The translations under genes and the position numbers were made by a program. DNA of 64,000 bases from positions 44,524,496-44,588,495 of the forward strand of contig JALIGW010000003.1 in NCBI GenBank assembly GCA_023053685.1, written 5' to 3'. The first letter of the stretch is position 1. Every line of letters starts with the position of its first letter. Under the pieces are notes generated by a model. That model was not told the DNA's origin, did not search any database, and was given only the letters and a program-made list of their open reading frames with translations. Below, piece after piece: positions 1 through 11,152 of this stretch. Source of the DNA: Diadophis punctatus similis. Lineage: Eukaryota; Chordata; Lepidosauria; Squamata; Dipsadidae.

Positions 1-322
1 TGGCCACGCCCTGAGGCTATTTAAGGCTTAAGCACGCCGAACGCCACCGCTGGAAACAACTCGTTGGATTTCTATTACCTAGTTTGCTGTTCTTTGAATC
101 TCCTACTTTGACTTCTGGATTTTCAGTCCATGAAATAATTAATTCCGGGCTTTCGACCAACTTCTATGAGTTACTGATAACTGAGGAACTAATTGTCTGG
201 TTTCTTTGGGGGTTTGAACTCTGGCCAGTTCTTAAGAAGTGAAAGTAGCAATCTGACTTTCCGAAAAAGAACCTTTTCTGTTCTTCATGGACTTTAAAAC
301 ATATAGCTACTAAGAAGATTTA
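1..322. other. Unassigned flank with a TATA-like motif
   Basis: No reading frame or known repeat is recognised. A TATTTAAGG motif near position 19 followed by a GC-rich stretch resembles an LTR or Pol II promoter, but the window edge cuts the context, so this stays a weak observation. Confidence 0.2.
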
Positions 323-1065
323 TTAGTAGTAAAATAGTATTGTTTGCAAACAGTTGTGTGTGTGTGTCATTTCTGAGGGGACTCTGTGCTGGGATACAAC
401 GGGAAGTGAGTGGCGTGATCTGATCATTGAGCTGGAATTTGCTTGGTCTGCTTTGTGGATTTGGACCTGCACAGTGTAATTCTGATGAGCTGGCATAGCT
501 CGTTTGTCCAATAGGGTGCCCTGACCAGAAACATCTTCATTCTGGGTGCTGCATTTGGCATAATCCTCCATGCTGCTATTGCTGGGTACACTAAGTTTAA
601 GGTCTTCACTATTCTGGCTTCCGAAACTGATGACACTCAGGTTATCCAGGCTTGATTCCATGGACACTTTAGGAATTGGCTGAGGACAATTGTTGAGATG
701 ATAAACTGGATTCTGTGGGAAAAGAGCCTGAAGAATGCCTTGCTGGTTTTATGTCGAATGAAGAGGTCTCCTGACTTGGGGGGCGGTCTGAGGTGTTCTG
801 AGCTGCTTGATATTTGCCACCTGGATGACTGAAATCTGACTGCCAGATAAACGTACCAGGGCCTCGTGCATCATGGATCCAGATTCACACTGTGTGACAT
901 TAGGATCCTGGAGATTCATCAGCGATATGCTTCGGACGTTGGGCAGATTGGTCTCGTCGCCTTGATCTGAATGTCACACTCCGGGATGACGTTTGCGGCA
1001 TCAAGAGCAATTTGCCTTTGAAATATTCTTCATTTTCTGGAGAGGCTGACTTCAACTTGCGCTCA
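323..1065 (-). pseudogene. Exon-like coding stretch, broken; unidentified protein
   Basis: On the minus strand the region reads as about 245 codons of ordinary, serine- and glutamine-rich protein-like sequence with no simple-repeat character. It begins after a good splice-acceptor context (pyrimidine-rich tract ending in CAG at 1066-1068) and ends at a stop at 323-325. Two defects are visible: a one-base frame change near 965-972 (the frame opening with SERKLKSASPENEEYF passes into the frame containing SDQGDETNLPNVRSIS) and an in-frame TAA at 749-751. The 115 codons from 667 to 323 are uninterrupted. I do not recognise the protein; a nuclear or scaffold protein exon is only a guess from composition. 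It may be an exon of a decayed gene, a retrocopy, or a real exon with base-calling errors. Confidence 0.4.
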
Positions 1066-1670
1066 CTGAGAAACAATCAAAACAACCACAGTCTTAACAT
1101 TATATGCTTATTTGCATGCACACACACTTATTTCTGCTTAAACAATTTCTCTGGTTCCATATTAATCTCCGTATTTGAGTCATCCAAGTGGAATAGTCTA
1201 GGTGGGCAGGGGTGTTATTTATGAATGGGAATGGAACCAAAAGTCATCTTAGCTCCCATTCAGAAGCAATGATTGTTGAAAGAGATAAGTTGCTGGTTGC
1301 TTTAAGTGAGCAACATTGTTCTGAAAAGGAACATTTGGCTCTACTCTGGTAGCTATCTTAAATAATGCAATGCCTAATCTATACATTTGTTTTAGCATTC
1401 TAATCTTAATAATTTTAGCCTGCCTCAGTCTATCCACAAGGCTCCAGTTTGCTGCAGGAGAATCATAGAAACTCCATTCTACTGCTTTTATTTTTGTTTT
1501 GTATTTCCATTAATGGCTTCACCCATAAGCGTAAGTAAAAAGGCCACAATGGGGAGAAATTACTCCTTTCAGATGTATATGGATAAAAAGTATAAAGCAC
1601 ATAAAAGATAAAACCGTAATTATTTAAAAGAAGGTCTGTCTGCCCAACATGCCTGCCTTACTCATTCGTG
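1066..1670. other. Unassigned sequence
   Basis: AT-rich sequence without a supported exon or repeat. Short reading frames here have no recognisable features. Confidence 0.3.
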
Positions 1671-1678
1671 ACGTAAAG

Positions 1679-2305
1679 CAGAGTTCCCCAAATTTTTCAG
1701 TTTTGTGGACCGGTGGGGGGGGAGAGGCGGGGATTCCGCATGAGTGGCGAGCAAGCGTGTGTGGTACGCAGCTCCATCTGTGTGAGCGGTGGGCATGCGT
1801 GGTTAGGGCCGGTTAGGGCCCACAGAGTGGGTCTCCTCCAGGTCCCGTCAGCCAAACAATGCTGGCTGGCAGGCCCTAGGGGGAGGGCCTTCTCTGTGGG
1901 GGGCCCCATGCTCTGGAACCAACTTCCCCCAGAGATCCGAACCATCCCCACCCTTCTGGCCTTCCGAAAAGCCGTCAAGACATGGCTCTTCCTGCAGGCA
2001 GGGGGTTGAGACTAGTTCCATCTGAGCTCTCCCCCGGTATGTTTGGTGGTGAATATTTCTTTTAACTTTTTTAATTTTTTAACATTGTTTTAATCGTTGT
2101 TTATTGTTCAGTGTTCTTGCACAATGCTGTACGCCGCCCTGAGTCCCTCGGGAGTAGGGCGGCATAGAAGAACCAAATAATAAATAAATAAATCACACAC
2201 ACATGCTCTCACCCGCTGTTTGCATAAAAGGGGATGTGCGTGCGCCCGCTTCCAAATGACTCAAGGCCCGGAGGTGGACCACGGCTGGGGGGTTGGGAAC
2301 TCCTG
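1679..2305. mobile_element. hAT-like nonautonomous element split by an L2 fragment
   Basis: Starts CAGAGTTCCCCAA and ends TTGGGAACTCCTG, an imperfect terminal inverted repeat of the hAT CAG...CTG type. Flanking octamers ACGTAAAG (1671-1678) and ACCTAGAG (2306-2313) agree at six of eight bases, as expected of an old target duplication. The inside is GC-rich and noncoding and is interrupted by an L2 LINE 3' end. Confidence 0.6.
1801..2193 (+). mobile_element. L2-clade LINE, 3' end fragment (C-terminal RT plus 3'UTR)
   Basis: Encodes the last ~65 residues of the L2-type ORF2 (motifs WNQLPPEIRT and LLAFRKAVKTWLF) ending in TGA, then a short 3'UTR finishing with the stem GCCGCCCTGAGTC / GGGCGGC and an AATA tail. 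It matches the 3' end of the longer copy at 8936-11165 almost codon for codon. The 5' truncation is at or near the doubled GGTTAGGGCC at 1801-1820. It sits inside the hAT element 1679-2305, so it is the younger insertion. Confidence 0.85.
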
Positions 2306-2689
2306 ACCTAGAGGTAAGATAAAAACCCAAATTTGTCATAATGTGTCCCTTTATTGGTGAACAGGGAGGCCTTATTTGTCATAGCAATAATTATTCATAA
2401 CCCACATTGACAAAAATCTAGAGAAAATGAGGCAGCATCTTTGCTGTGAAATAAGAACTCCAATACACTAAGCTTAATAGTATGAAGTCCGATCCATGAA
2501 AGAAGATATAATCAGCCTACTTTTGTTGTTAAGGTTTACTTAACAACAAAGTAGCAAGAATATTCTTATCCATTATACCATGTTAAATACTTTTAATACA
2601 AGAAAATAAATTCTTCACTTGTCAGCAGAGCATCATCTCTGCATACAAGTTAACTGCTCCTAGTGCTCTTCTTATTACATTATCAGATG
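2306..2689. other. Unassigned sequence
   Basis: AT-rich, no recognised repeat or exon. Confidence 0.3.
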
Positions 2690-2800
2690 TAATACAGTAT
2701 CTGCAATCGTTCTTCATATGTTTTAGCCTCCAGTCCCCTAATCATCTTTGTTGCTCTTCTCTGCACTCTTTCTAGAGTCTCAACATCCTTTTTGCATCGT
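2690..2800 (-). mobile_element. CR1 LINE fragment (RT C-terminal region)
   Basis: Reverse complement encodes the CR1 hallmark around [11 protein letters not shown] (here in a diverged form) followed by the 'YEERL' region. Only about 110 bp survive. Confidence 0.65.
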
Positions 2801-4417
2801 GGCAATTTTAGGAGAAAATAATGAATCAAACATAATTTTCTTTAAAACAAAATTGTTCTAAAGCAATATAAATGATGGATATGATAGAAGAAATGAGCTC
2901 ATTTGCTTTAGAATTTAGTGGAACTTAACCCAAGCCCAAAGTGATGGAAGTTCAGCACCAATTAAATTTCACCACTCTTTCTACTGATTCCCAATGCTTA
3001 GTCTACACTCTTTTAAGAAATGGATGGTGCTATAACCTCTTACTTTTTTTAAAGTTAAAATTAACTTTAATCATTACCCAGGAAACAGCTTGTGGACACT
3101 CCTTGGATAAAGTTGTGTCCAGCCAGCCCTTCCCAGCCTTCAAACTAATTTACCTTGCCCACCTCCCAGACAACTTCCCACAGCAAAGAATGCAAGACAG
3201 CAAACTCCTTTCCCAGATCTATGTATCCTCCAAATCCTGGCTTATTAGAAATGGGGTCCTCGTTAGAAATTTCTGCCAAGAAGCATTTCATATGCTGAAC
3301 CACCATCAATTAAAAATGAATGGGCAAAACTCCCAAAATACATTTATTTGCTTCAGGTTCAAAACAAAACATGTTTTCTGTTCTATACACAGCCATACTG
3401 AAAAGCAGTAGTAACATCAGGACCAGTTAACCAAATAACTGGGTGTTAAGAAGTGCCTCAAAGAAAATGAACGATTTTAAAACTGCAATTTCTGAACATT
3501 CCCTTAAAGTCATGATCAACAGAGTTAATTCAATCTCTGGAAAGGGGAGCTCTAATATAAATCATTTTGCAGACAGTTTAATAAAGACTGAAGTTCAGTC
3601 TTGTACTGTTAATAAGATTAGAACAGATAGATGCAGCCCAAAATTATACATTTATTTTTAAGTAAATTCAGATGTTAAACAGCATTTACCCTACCAGATA
3701 CTATCGAAAGATTTACAAATTTGAGAAAAATAACATTAAAATAGGTAAACTAGATATATTCCACATATTACTCTTTGTTCTCAGACCATGACCCAACCTA
3801 TCAAATTATCACTTTTACATAACCTTATTTGCCTATAGAAAATGAAATAGTTTTTAAATTATTATTATATATAAATAGTTTACATAAACAAACTGGTACC
3901 TTTTTTGAACAAGTTACCCATTTTAAATTTGATTTCACTAAACCAAAAGAAATTCAGTTGCTGTCCTAGTGTCTGTTAGAGCACTGACATACAATGTACT
4001 GAAAGATTAGAACACAGGACAATAGACTTGGAATGGACCTTGTGTCAGTGTTCCAATGAACACCCCCAACAAGGCTAGAAGTTCCTCAAAGTTCCAATTT
4101 ATTAGAGATGCCATGTTGGCAACACCTTGGAAAACCCGAATCTGAAAGCTTCCACCCAAACGAAAGTTCAAGTCCCTGCCAAGCACCCACATGTCCATCA
4201 CACTATCCAATCAGGCACCATCCAAAACTGAAGATGCCTCCCCGTCACTTCCTCGCAGCTGCCTTGAACACTGCACAGCGGCCTTGACTTTCTGGAAATA
4301 ATGTTATTTAGACGACTACATATCACCTACTCCATATAACCCCCCCTCCCATTTTCCCACAGTAGAAAATGTGGCAGGCCTGAATACAAAAATGTAAAAG
4401 ATGGTTTCCAGGCCTGA
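2801..4417. other. Unassigned sequence; possible LTR relic at 3990-4330
   Basis: Mostly AT-rich and unrecognised. On the minus strand 4330-3990 has an AATAAA followed by a GT-rich stretch, a layout seen in LTRs, but no TG...CA ends or target duplication were found. The reading frame at 2941-3411 has no protein-like features I can name. Confidence 0.25.
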
Positions 4418-4860
4418 CACCTTGGAGTTATTCTAGTCCAACCCCTGCTCAAGCAGGAGACCCCATATCATTTCTGATATATGGTTGTCCAGTTTCTTTT
4501 TTAAAGCCTCCCGTGATGGAGCATCCACAACTTCTGAAGGCAAATTATTCCACAGGTTGATTGCTCTCAGGGTTAGAAAATTTCTCCTTAGTTCTATGTT
4601 GCTTCTCTCCTTGGTTAGCTTCCATCTATTGTTTATTGTCTTGCTTTTTGGTGTTTGGTGGTGCTTTGAAAAATAGTTTGACCTTCATCTTGATAAGGCA
4701 TCCCAATTGAACACTGCTGTCATGTATTCTCTAGTCCTCCTTTTCATTAGACTAGACATAGCCAATTCCTGTAACCATTCTTTGTATGTTTTACACTCCA
4801 GCACCTTAATCATTCTTGTTGCTCTTCTCTGCACTCTTTCCAGAGTCTCAACATCTAGTG
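4418..4860 (-). mobile_element. CR1 LINE, 3' end
   Basis: Minus strand reads from the RT C-terminus ([20 protein letters not shown], 4853-4794) through the conserved 'NxRFxLRxxxQxxxNLWKxxxxxxxxxxFK' type region to the CR1 3' tail, seen on the plus strand as AGTCCAACCCCTGCTCAAGC. Frame is broken by several indels. The 5' end terminates in an inverted duplication (4836-4873). Confidence 0.8.
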
Positions 4861-4873
4861 AGACTCTGGAAAG
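4836..4873. repeat. 15-bp perfect inverted repeat at CR1 5' junction
   Basis: Arms CTTTCCAGAGTCTCA (4836-4850) and its reverse complement (4859-4873) flank an 8-base loop. One arm is genuine CR1 sequence, the other is its inverted copy. Confidence 0.9.
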
Positions 4874-6025
4874 ACAGGCGCTGGGATGCCTGTCCAAATA
4901 CAAACTCCAAACTCTTACTCTTCGCCTTTGGGCAGAACAGCTAAGACCGCCCAAATCAGCTCCCAACCCTTGGATCACTACTCACTAGAAGGGTAGATAC
5001 TCAAGACAATTGTTTGGTTCTCTCCTCCCTTCTGCAGATAGGAAAGAGGAAATACACTTCGGCAATTTAACCCCTCTTCCCAAATCATCAGTCACTTTCA
5101 GGCCTTTAACAGGTGCCCCAAAGTTAGCACTCTTCTGTTATAGACACTTTTCCTATGAAGAGCAAGCTTTGCCTGCCCCCGCCCCGAATAATTAATGACA
5201 AATGCTGTTGCTCTGTGCTAAATTTGGATGGTAGCAAAGAGTGTGTCTTTATTTCAATTCAGATCTAATCATCTATCAGGGAAAGATTTGTCTTATATTT
5301 GCTATTTTGTTTATTCAGGAAAACTGTCTGTTCTCCTGGGTTCTGCAATCGTACCTGAAGAAACCTAAGGAACATAGCTCCAATTTTACCAGGAGAAAGA
5401 TAGATGAAAATAAACAGTTATTCATTCCTATCAACTTTGAGATAAACCCATAAGGCATGCTTTCACAATTGGACCCAAACTATTTTCTCCTCTTCCCATT
5501 GAAGCTAGATCGTGCTTTGGTATTGTTTTTACCTGCTGTTAAAACCAATCTCCCTCTCGCTCCAAGTATATTAAATAATTACAGTGGTGAGAATCTAAAA
5601 CAGAATCAATGGATGAGGGAGAGTTTAAAACTTTAAATGGTCAGGAAAAGTCAGGAAGACTTTAAAACTTTAACTGGTTCACGCCCCATGGCTAATACAC
5701 GAGTTGGAATGCTCAGCACAAGTTCACAAATCCATGTTCATATTCATCATGCCCTTGCAGCCTGGGAAAAAGACATGAAGCTAACCTTAATATTTGAAAA
5801 TGGTTTGTTTCTGTGCAAGAGTAATAATATCTTGGAAAATGTCTACTTTCTACTGACAGCTCACAAAACAGCAGCAGCTCTCTGTAATAAAGTTACAAAC
5901 ACTTCTTCCCTTTTAACACACATACGAGGGCTCGCAGTTGAGAAACAATGTTAATATGGCATTGCTTGAGAATGTATAGAATTTGTGGCTTGCAGTAGTA
6001 GTTCTGGTAACAACTCTTGGAAATA
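4874..6025. other. Unassigned sequence
   Basis: No recognised exon or repeat. Short frames at 5241-5453 and 5637-5954 carry no identifiable domain. Confidence 0.3.
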
Positions 6026-6286
6026 GTGCGTATCAGAGGTGGGTTCCTGCCGGAGCTGTCCAGTACACAGCTCCGGCAGGAAGCGGCGGATTTCGCAACC
6101 GCTCCGGAGCCCTCTCTGCCGGTCAACGCATGATTTTCGGGTGATTTTGCTTCCGCGCATGCACAGAAGCAAAATCCCGCGAGGGGGCGCGCGCGCGTAG
6201 CGAGCGCGTGCCCCCCCCAAAGCGTGGAGATGCGCGTGCATGGCTCCGGCAGCAAGGTAAGTGACCAACCCGCCCCTGGTGCGTAT
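6026..6286. mobile_element. hAT nonautonomous element (245 bp) with 8-bp TSD
   Basis: Element 6034-6278 begins CAGAGGTGGGTTCC and ends AACCCGCCCCTG (inverted repeat). It is flanked by an exact octamer duplication GTGCGTAT at 6026-6033 and 6279-6286, diagnostic of hAT transposition. Interior is GC-rich, with a short internal hairpin around GCTCCGGCAGGAA, and noncoding. Confidence 0.95.
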
Positions 6287-7012
6287 TATATGCTCCCTTG
6301 CATACAGGGATGCGGGAGAGGCTGAGAGAGTTGAACTTGCATTCAGTTACCTATGGAGTTCGATCAGAAAGGTTTTAAGAATTGTGGGAAAATAAAACAA
6401 AAGGGCAGAGGCAATTCTCTTAACTCTTCTTACTGCTATATTTCAGTAACTCTTCAATATCAAAACAGAAGAAGGCTGCTTCACCTCCAATCCAATACTA
6501 ACAAAAATTGTCTAAACTGTTATCAGCAAGCTGCTCTGATAGCCACTATTTACATCGCTGAACTTCTGAGTTTTAACAGAATTGATCCAGTCCATTAATA
6601 AGAGGGAGAGAAGATATTAGAGTAACAAAGAAATTAGAAAAGTGCTCTCATGGCTCAGTTCTCATGAGTAAAGTTTGGTTGGAATTTCATTGCTCTTAGG
6701 TTGACTTCTCAGGCAGTCTGAGAATAAAAACAAATTGCAGTCATTGAAATAGTACTCATTCCATTTGCTTTAATGCGCTGTGGTGAAGACATGATAATAC
6801 CACCGTTAGAGAGCTGTTCATCAAGTTTGAGCAATTTTAAGAATGCCACTGTTTGATTTTAGTTCCCACCTGTCCATCCAGAACTGCCAAAGAGAACAGT
6901 CAAAACTCCCTCTTAAGCCAGAGATAAGAATAGCTCTATGTTTTGCAGCTACAATTAACCATGAGCTGAACACATGAGATTTATCCTCCTGCAGGATCTG
7001 AACCTTTGCTGA
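6287..7012. other. Unassigned sequence
   Basis: AT-rich, no recognised exon or repeat. Confidence 0.3.
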
Positions 7013-7470
7013 GGTTTATTTATTTTTATTTAATTTATTTAATTTATTTAATTTATTTATTTTTCAAACATGTACAGGATAGTAGCTGTATAAACATAAC
7101 ATAAGTAAAAAGTACTGATAATAGAGGACAATAGGACAGTAGGACAGGGACAGTAGGTGTAATGTATTGAAAGACTGGAGAAGTTCTCACTCCAGTCCGA
7201 CCGGGGATTTGCATAGGTGAAACCTGATTGGCTGCCTACTTGCCGGGCTCCCTATTTAAATCCCTGTCACGAACCATGCAGGGCTGAGGGTACTTGCTGT
7301 AACAGAATAAAGAGCTGAAGTCACTAGCCTCGCCTCTAGCCTCTTTTATGGGGACTCAACAGTAGGCACAGTGGTGCGCTTATGCACGCCCCTTACAGAC
7401 CTCTTAGAAATGGGGAGAGGTCTACTGTAGACAGTCTAAGGTTAAAGTTTTGGGGGTTTGGGGAAATGGT
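7013..7470 (-). mobile_element. Jockey-superfamily LINE 3' end interrupted by a solo LTR
   Basis: Plus strand shows a TTTA-type tail (7013-7063), then the 3'UTR, then GTGCGCTTATGCACGCCCC and the reverse-complemented C-terminus (FLRG region), matching the 3' end of the copies at 34600-36030 and 49398-50615. It is split at 7158-7361 by an LTR. Confidence 0.8.
7153..7366 (+). mobile_element. Solo LTR (204 bp) with 5-bp TSD
   Basis: LTR 7158-7361 starts TGTAATG and ends CTCAACA, has a TATTTAAA box near 7252, an AATAAA near 7305, and is flanked by GTAGG on both sides (7153-7157 and 7362-7366). No internal retroelement sequence is present, so it is a solo LTR. A 5-bp duplication fits either a Gypsy-type element or an endogenous retrovirus. 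Confidence 0.9.
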
Positions 7471-7474
7471 CTTC

Positions 7475-7605
7475 ACCAAGGCCGAAAATCAGCTGGCCAG
7501 CGCACACATGTGCGCTGGAGCTGACATAGGGCAATGCCTCGCGTGCCCTCCGATATGGCTCCGCGTGCCACCTGTGGCATGCATGCCATAGGTTCACCAT
7601 CATGG
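7475..7605. mobile_element. hAT element fragment (3' end of the CAGTGATGGCGAACC family)
   Basis: Carries GATATGGCTCCGCGTGCCAC and ends ...CCATAGGTTCACCATCATGG, as do the complete members at 12295, 31466 and 40024. The 5' end is missing. Confidence 0.75.
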
Positions 7606-7624
7606 CTATAGGGCATTGCGCACC

Positions 7625-8045
7625 AGAACAATTAGACATAAGGACAGTTCCCCCCCCCAGGCCATCATTCTGCTAAACAATTAATTCCCACAACACTGTC
7701 AAACTATTTAGTAAGGCTGTATTACTATTATTCTTCTCATCTTTCCTATTACCTATCTCCTTTTATGACTATAATTTTGTTGCTTATATCTTACAATTTA
7801 TATTGTTTTATTTAGTTTCCTAGTATGATTTATATTGATTGCTTATTTAGTATCCTATGACTATCACTAAGTGTTGTATCTTATGATTTACGATGAATGT
7901 ATTTTTATGATTACTATGATCATAATTTATCACTTATAGCTTTATGCATACTGAGAGCTTATGCACCGAAGACAAATCCCTTGTGTGTCCAATCACACTT
8001 GGCCAATAAAAATTCTATTCTAAACAATTCTATTCTATAAAGAAT
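7625..8045 (+). mobile_element. Snake-type CR1 LINE 3'UTR with ATTCT tail
   Basis: Contains the conserved 3' block TGTCCAATCACACTTGGCCA followed by ATAAAAATTCTATTCT and short ATTCT-like repeats. The opposite-strand copy at 29026-29165 carries the same block. Only noncoding 3'UTR is present. Confidence 0.85.
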
Positions 8046-8204
8046 TCTATATATGTATGTATTGTTCACATTTTTGAACAGCCCTTGTCCCTCAGAGAGG
8101 AACTCTTCTTAGTCTTTTAGCTTGGCAACTGTTGATTTTAGACAACACCAAATTTTAAAAAAAATTGCTAGGGCATATTCAGAAGCTTGGCCTTCTGATA
8201 AATC

Positions 8205-8254
8205 ACATACATATACATATACATACACGTGTGTGTGTGTGTGTGTGTGTGTGT
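8205..8254. repeat. (AT/AC) and (GT)n microsatellite
   Basis: Short CATATA/CACGTG-type run leading to about 13 GT units. Its end served as a hAT target. Confidence 0.9.
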
Positions 8255-8691
8255 CAGTGGTGGGTTCCTACTGGTGCGGTCCACTCTATCGCACCGGTAG
8301 TGGAGGGCTGGTGATGTCATCAAGAGGCCACTGACCCAGTGCGGTCTGTTCCCGGTGCCTAGGAGCCGCCATCTTTTTTTGCTAATTTTTCGGCAATTTT
8401 TTGCTTCTGCGCATGCGCGGAAACAAAATTGAGCTGAAATCTCGTGAGGGGACGCAGGTGCGTGTGAGATTTCAGCGAGATTTCGCTTCCGCTCATGTGC
8501 AGAAGCAAAACATTGCCAAAATTGCTCGTGCGTGCACATCCCCTCACAAGATTTTGGCGCAATTTTGCTTCCGCGCATGCACGGAAGCAAACTCGCACGA
8601 GGGGGGCCGCGCATGTAGCAAGCACGCGCACGAAATGTGGTGATGCTTGCGCAGCGCACCGGTAGCAAGGTAAGTGAGCAACCCGCCCCTA
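8255..8691. mobile_element. hAT nonautonomous element (437 bp) inserted in a GT repeat
   Basis: Starts CAGTGGTGGGTTCCTAC and ends AACCCGCCCCTA. Flanks on both sides are GTGTGTGT (8247-8254, 8692-8699), consistent with an 8-bp duplication inside a GT tract, although the repeat makes the duplication ambiguous. The interior is rich in GCGCATGCGC-type palindromes and has internal inverted segments; no transposase is encoded. Confidence 0.88.
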
Positions 8692-8699
8692 GTGTGTGT

Positions 8700-8935
8700 G
8701 TGTGTGTGATTTGTCAGACCCACAGAGGTAAACCCCATCTATACATCATCTAAAAGATATAACCACAATGCAAGGAAGGAAACAAACATCCCAAAGCACA
8801 TTCTCTCTAGTAACCAACAACCAGCACCAAATAAACAATCAGGAAAAACACTGTTTTAATCAAAGAACCATCAAGAAGGAACCACACTCCAAGCTAGACT
8901 GGAAAGGTAAGCTACTATATGTGAACAACCAGTAA
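8700..8935. other. Unassigned sequence upstream of the L2 element
   Basis: After the residual GT run the sequence is A/C-rich and unrecognised. It could be a rapidly evolving 5' part of the L2 copy or older sequence. Confidence 0.3.
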
Positions 8936-8942
8936 ACGGGAG

Positions 8943-10868
8943 ATGAAACGCCAGAAGAGACGTCTAGAGCGCCGCTGGAGAGCCAGCAAAACCGAGTCTG
9001 ACCGAACACTATTAAGAATTTACATCAGATCTTATTTAGTGGCGATAAGGGCGGCAAAACGATCCTATTTTTCCGCTCTTATTGCGTCAGCAGATTCTCG
9101 CCCAGCCGCCTTGTTTAGGGTGACTCGCTCCCTCCTTGCTAAAGGGGGGAGCGAGGAACACTTACAAGGCAGAGCTGAGGAATTCGCAGAGTTTCTGTCG
9201 GATAAAGTCGCTCAGATTCGGTCGAACCTGGACTCTGGCTGGGCAGAGTCCATAGAGTTGACAGGGGCAAGTCTTAGTCCACCATTATGGGAAGAGTTTG
9301 GGCCTGTTTCTCCCGAAGATGTGGACAGAGCTGTGGGGGCGATGGGTACCTCCACCTGTTTATTGGACCCGTGCCCCTCCTGGCTGGTCTCGGCCAGCAG
9401 GGTGGTGGCACGCGGCTGGATCCAGGCGGTGGTCACCGCTTCTTTGAGGGAGGGATCTGTACTGCAGTCGTTAAAAGCTGTGGTGGTGAGACCCCTCCTG
9501 AAGAAGCCTTCCCTGGATCCAGCCGATTTGAAGAACTATCGTCCGGTCTCCAACTTACCCTTTTTGGGGAAAGTTGTGGAGAAGGTGGTGGTTACTCAGC
9601 TTCTGCAGCTTCTGGATGAAACAGATCATCTAGATCCTTATCAGTCGGGTTTCAGGCGCGGCTACAGTACAGAAACTGCCTTGGTCGCCCTGATGGATGA
9701 TCTCTGGCGGGCCCGGGATGGGGGAAATTCCTCCATCCTGGTGCTACTTGACCTCTCAGCGGCTTTCGATACCATCGACCATGGTATCCTTCTGCATCGT
9801 CTCGGTGAGTTGGGGGTGGGAGGCACCGTTTTGCGGTAGTTCTCCTCTTATCTCGCCGATAGGATGCAGTCGGTGTTAGCAGGAGGACAGAGATCGTCCC
9901 CTAGGCCCCTATCATGTGGGGTGCCTCAGGGGTCGGTTCTCTCGCCCATCCTGTTTAACATTTACATGAAACCGCTGGGGGAGATCATCCGCAGACATGG
10001 GGTGTGTTTCCACCAGTACGCTGATGACACCCAGCTGTACATCACCACCCTGTCTGACTTCAGTGAGGCAGTTGATGTAATGTGCCAATGCCTGGATGAC
10101 ATTAAGATCTGGATGGGGAGGAACAGACTCAGACTTAATCCCGACAAGACTGAGTGGCTTTGGATACTGCCTCCTAAGGACTATGACAACTGTCCCTCCT
10201 TGGCATTCAAAGGAGCGAAACTGACCCCCTTGGATCAGGTCCGCAACTTGGGGGTCCTCCTAGATCCACAGCTAAAATTGGATCACCATCTTTCTGCTGT
10301 GGCTAGGGGGGCCTTTGCACAGGTTCGCCTGGTGCACCAGTTGCAGCCATACCTGGAGAAGGAGGCTCTACTCACGGTCACTCATGCCCTTGTCACCTCG
10401 CGTTTGGACTACTGCAACGCGCTCTACATGGGGCTACCCTTGAAGAGTATCCGGAGACTTCAGCTGGTGCAAAATGCGGCTGCGTGTGCTGTGGTGGGTG
10501 TGCCAAGGTACACCCACGTGACACCTATATTCCGCCAGCTGCATTGGTTGCCCATCGGTCTCTGGGTCCAATTCAAGGTGTTGATCACCATCTTTAAAGC
10601 CCTTCATGGCTTAGGACCAGGTTATCTCCGGGACCGCATTCTGCCTCACACTTCCCTCCGACCGGTTAGGGCCCACAGAGTTGGCCTCCTCCAGGTCCCA
10701 TCGGCCAAGCAATGCCGCCTGGCGGGCCCTAGGGGGAGAGCCTTCTCTGTGGCAGGCCCCGCGCTCTGGAACCAACTTCCCCCAGAGATCCGAACTATCC
10801 CCACTCTGCTGGCCTTCCGAAAAGCTGTCAAGACATGGCTTTTCCTGCAGGCTGGGGGTAGAGCTTAA
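8943..10868 (+). pseudogene. L2 LINE ORF2 relic: reverse transcriptase with one in-frame stop
   Basis: A single reading frame of about 642 codons, interrupted only by TAG at 9837-9839, where the family normally has tryptophan (next residues FSSYL). Order: basic linker (residues 1-120), RT fingers with LKNYRPVSNLPFLGKVVEKV (~200-220), palm motif LDLSAAFDTIDH (~273-284), then after the stop GVPQGSVLSPILFN, the catalytic YADDTQLY, and the thumb and C-terminal region with LDYCNALYMGLP and WNQLPPEIRT. It would copy LINE RNA at a nicked target. The catalytic Asp pair and all RT motifs are present. Because the endonuclease part is missing and the stop lies before the catalytic centre, this copy should be inactive. 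The low damage suggests a relatively recent insertion. Confidence 0.92.
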
Positions 10869-11046
10869 TCCACTCGAGTTCACCCCAAGTATGTACGGTT
10901 GTTGAATGAGCATTGGACGATTTTAAATATTGTGTTTTTAATTTTTATATCTGTTTTTAAAATGTAATATTTATGAATTGGTGTCTTGTATTTTCTCTGT
11001 TGTACGCCGCCCTGAGTCCTTCGGGAGTTGGGCGGCATATAAGAAC

Positions 11047-11053
11047 ACCATAA

Positions 11054-11152
<99 letters not shown>

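Noticed and set aside
2941..3661. Two neighbouring open frames of 156 and 72 codons
   Set aside because: AT-rich, no recognisable motif, no splice sites or codon pattern to support them.
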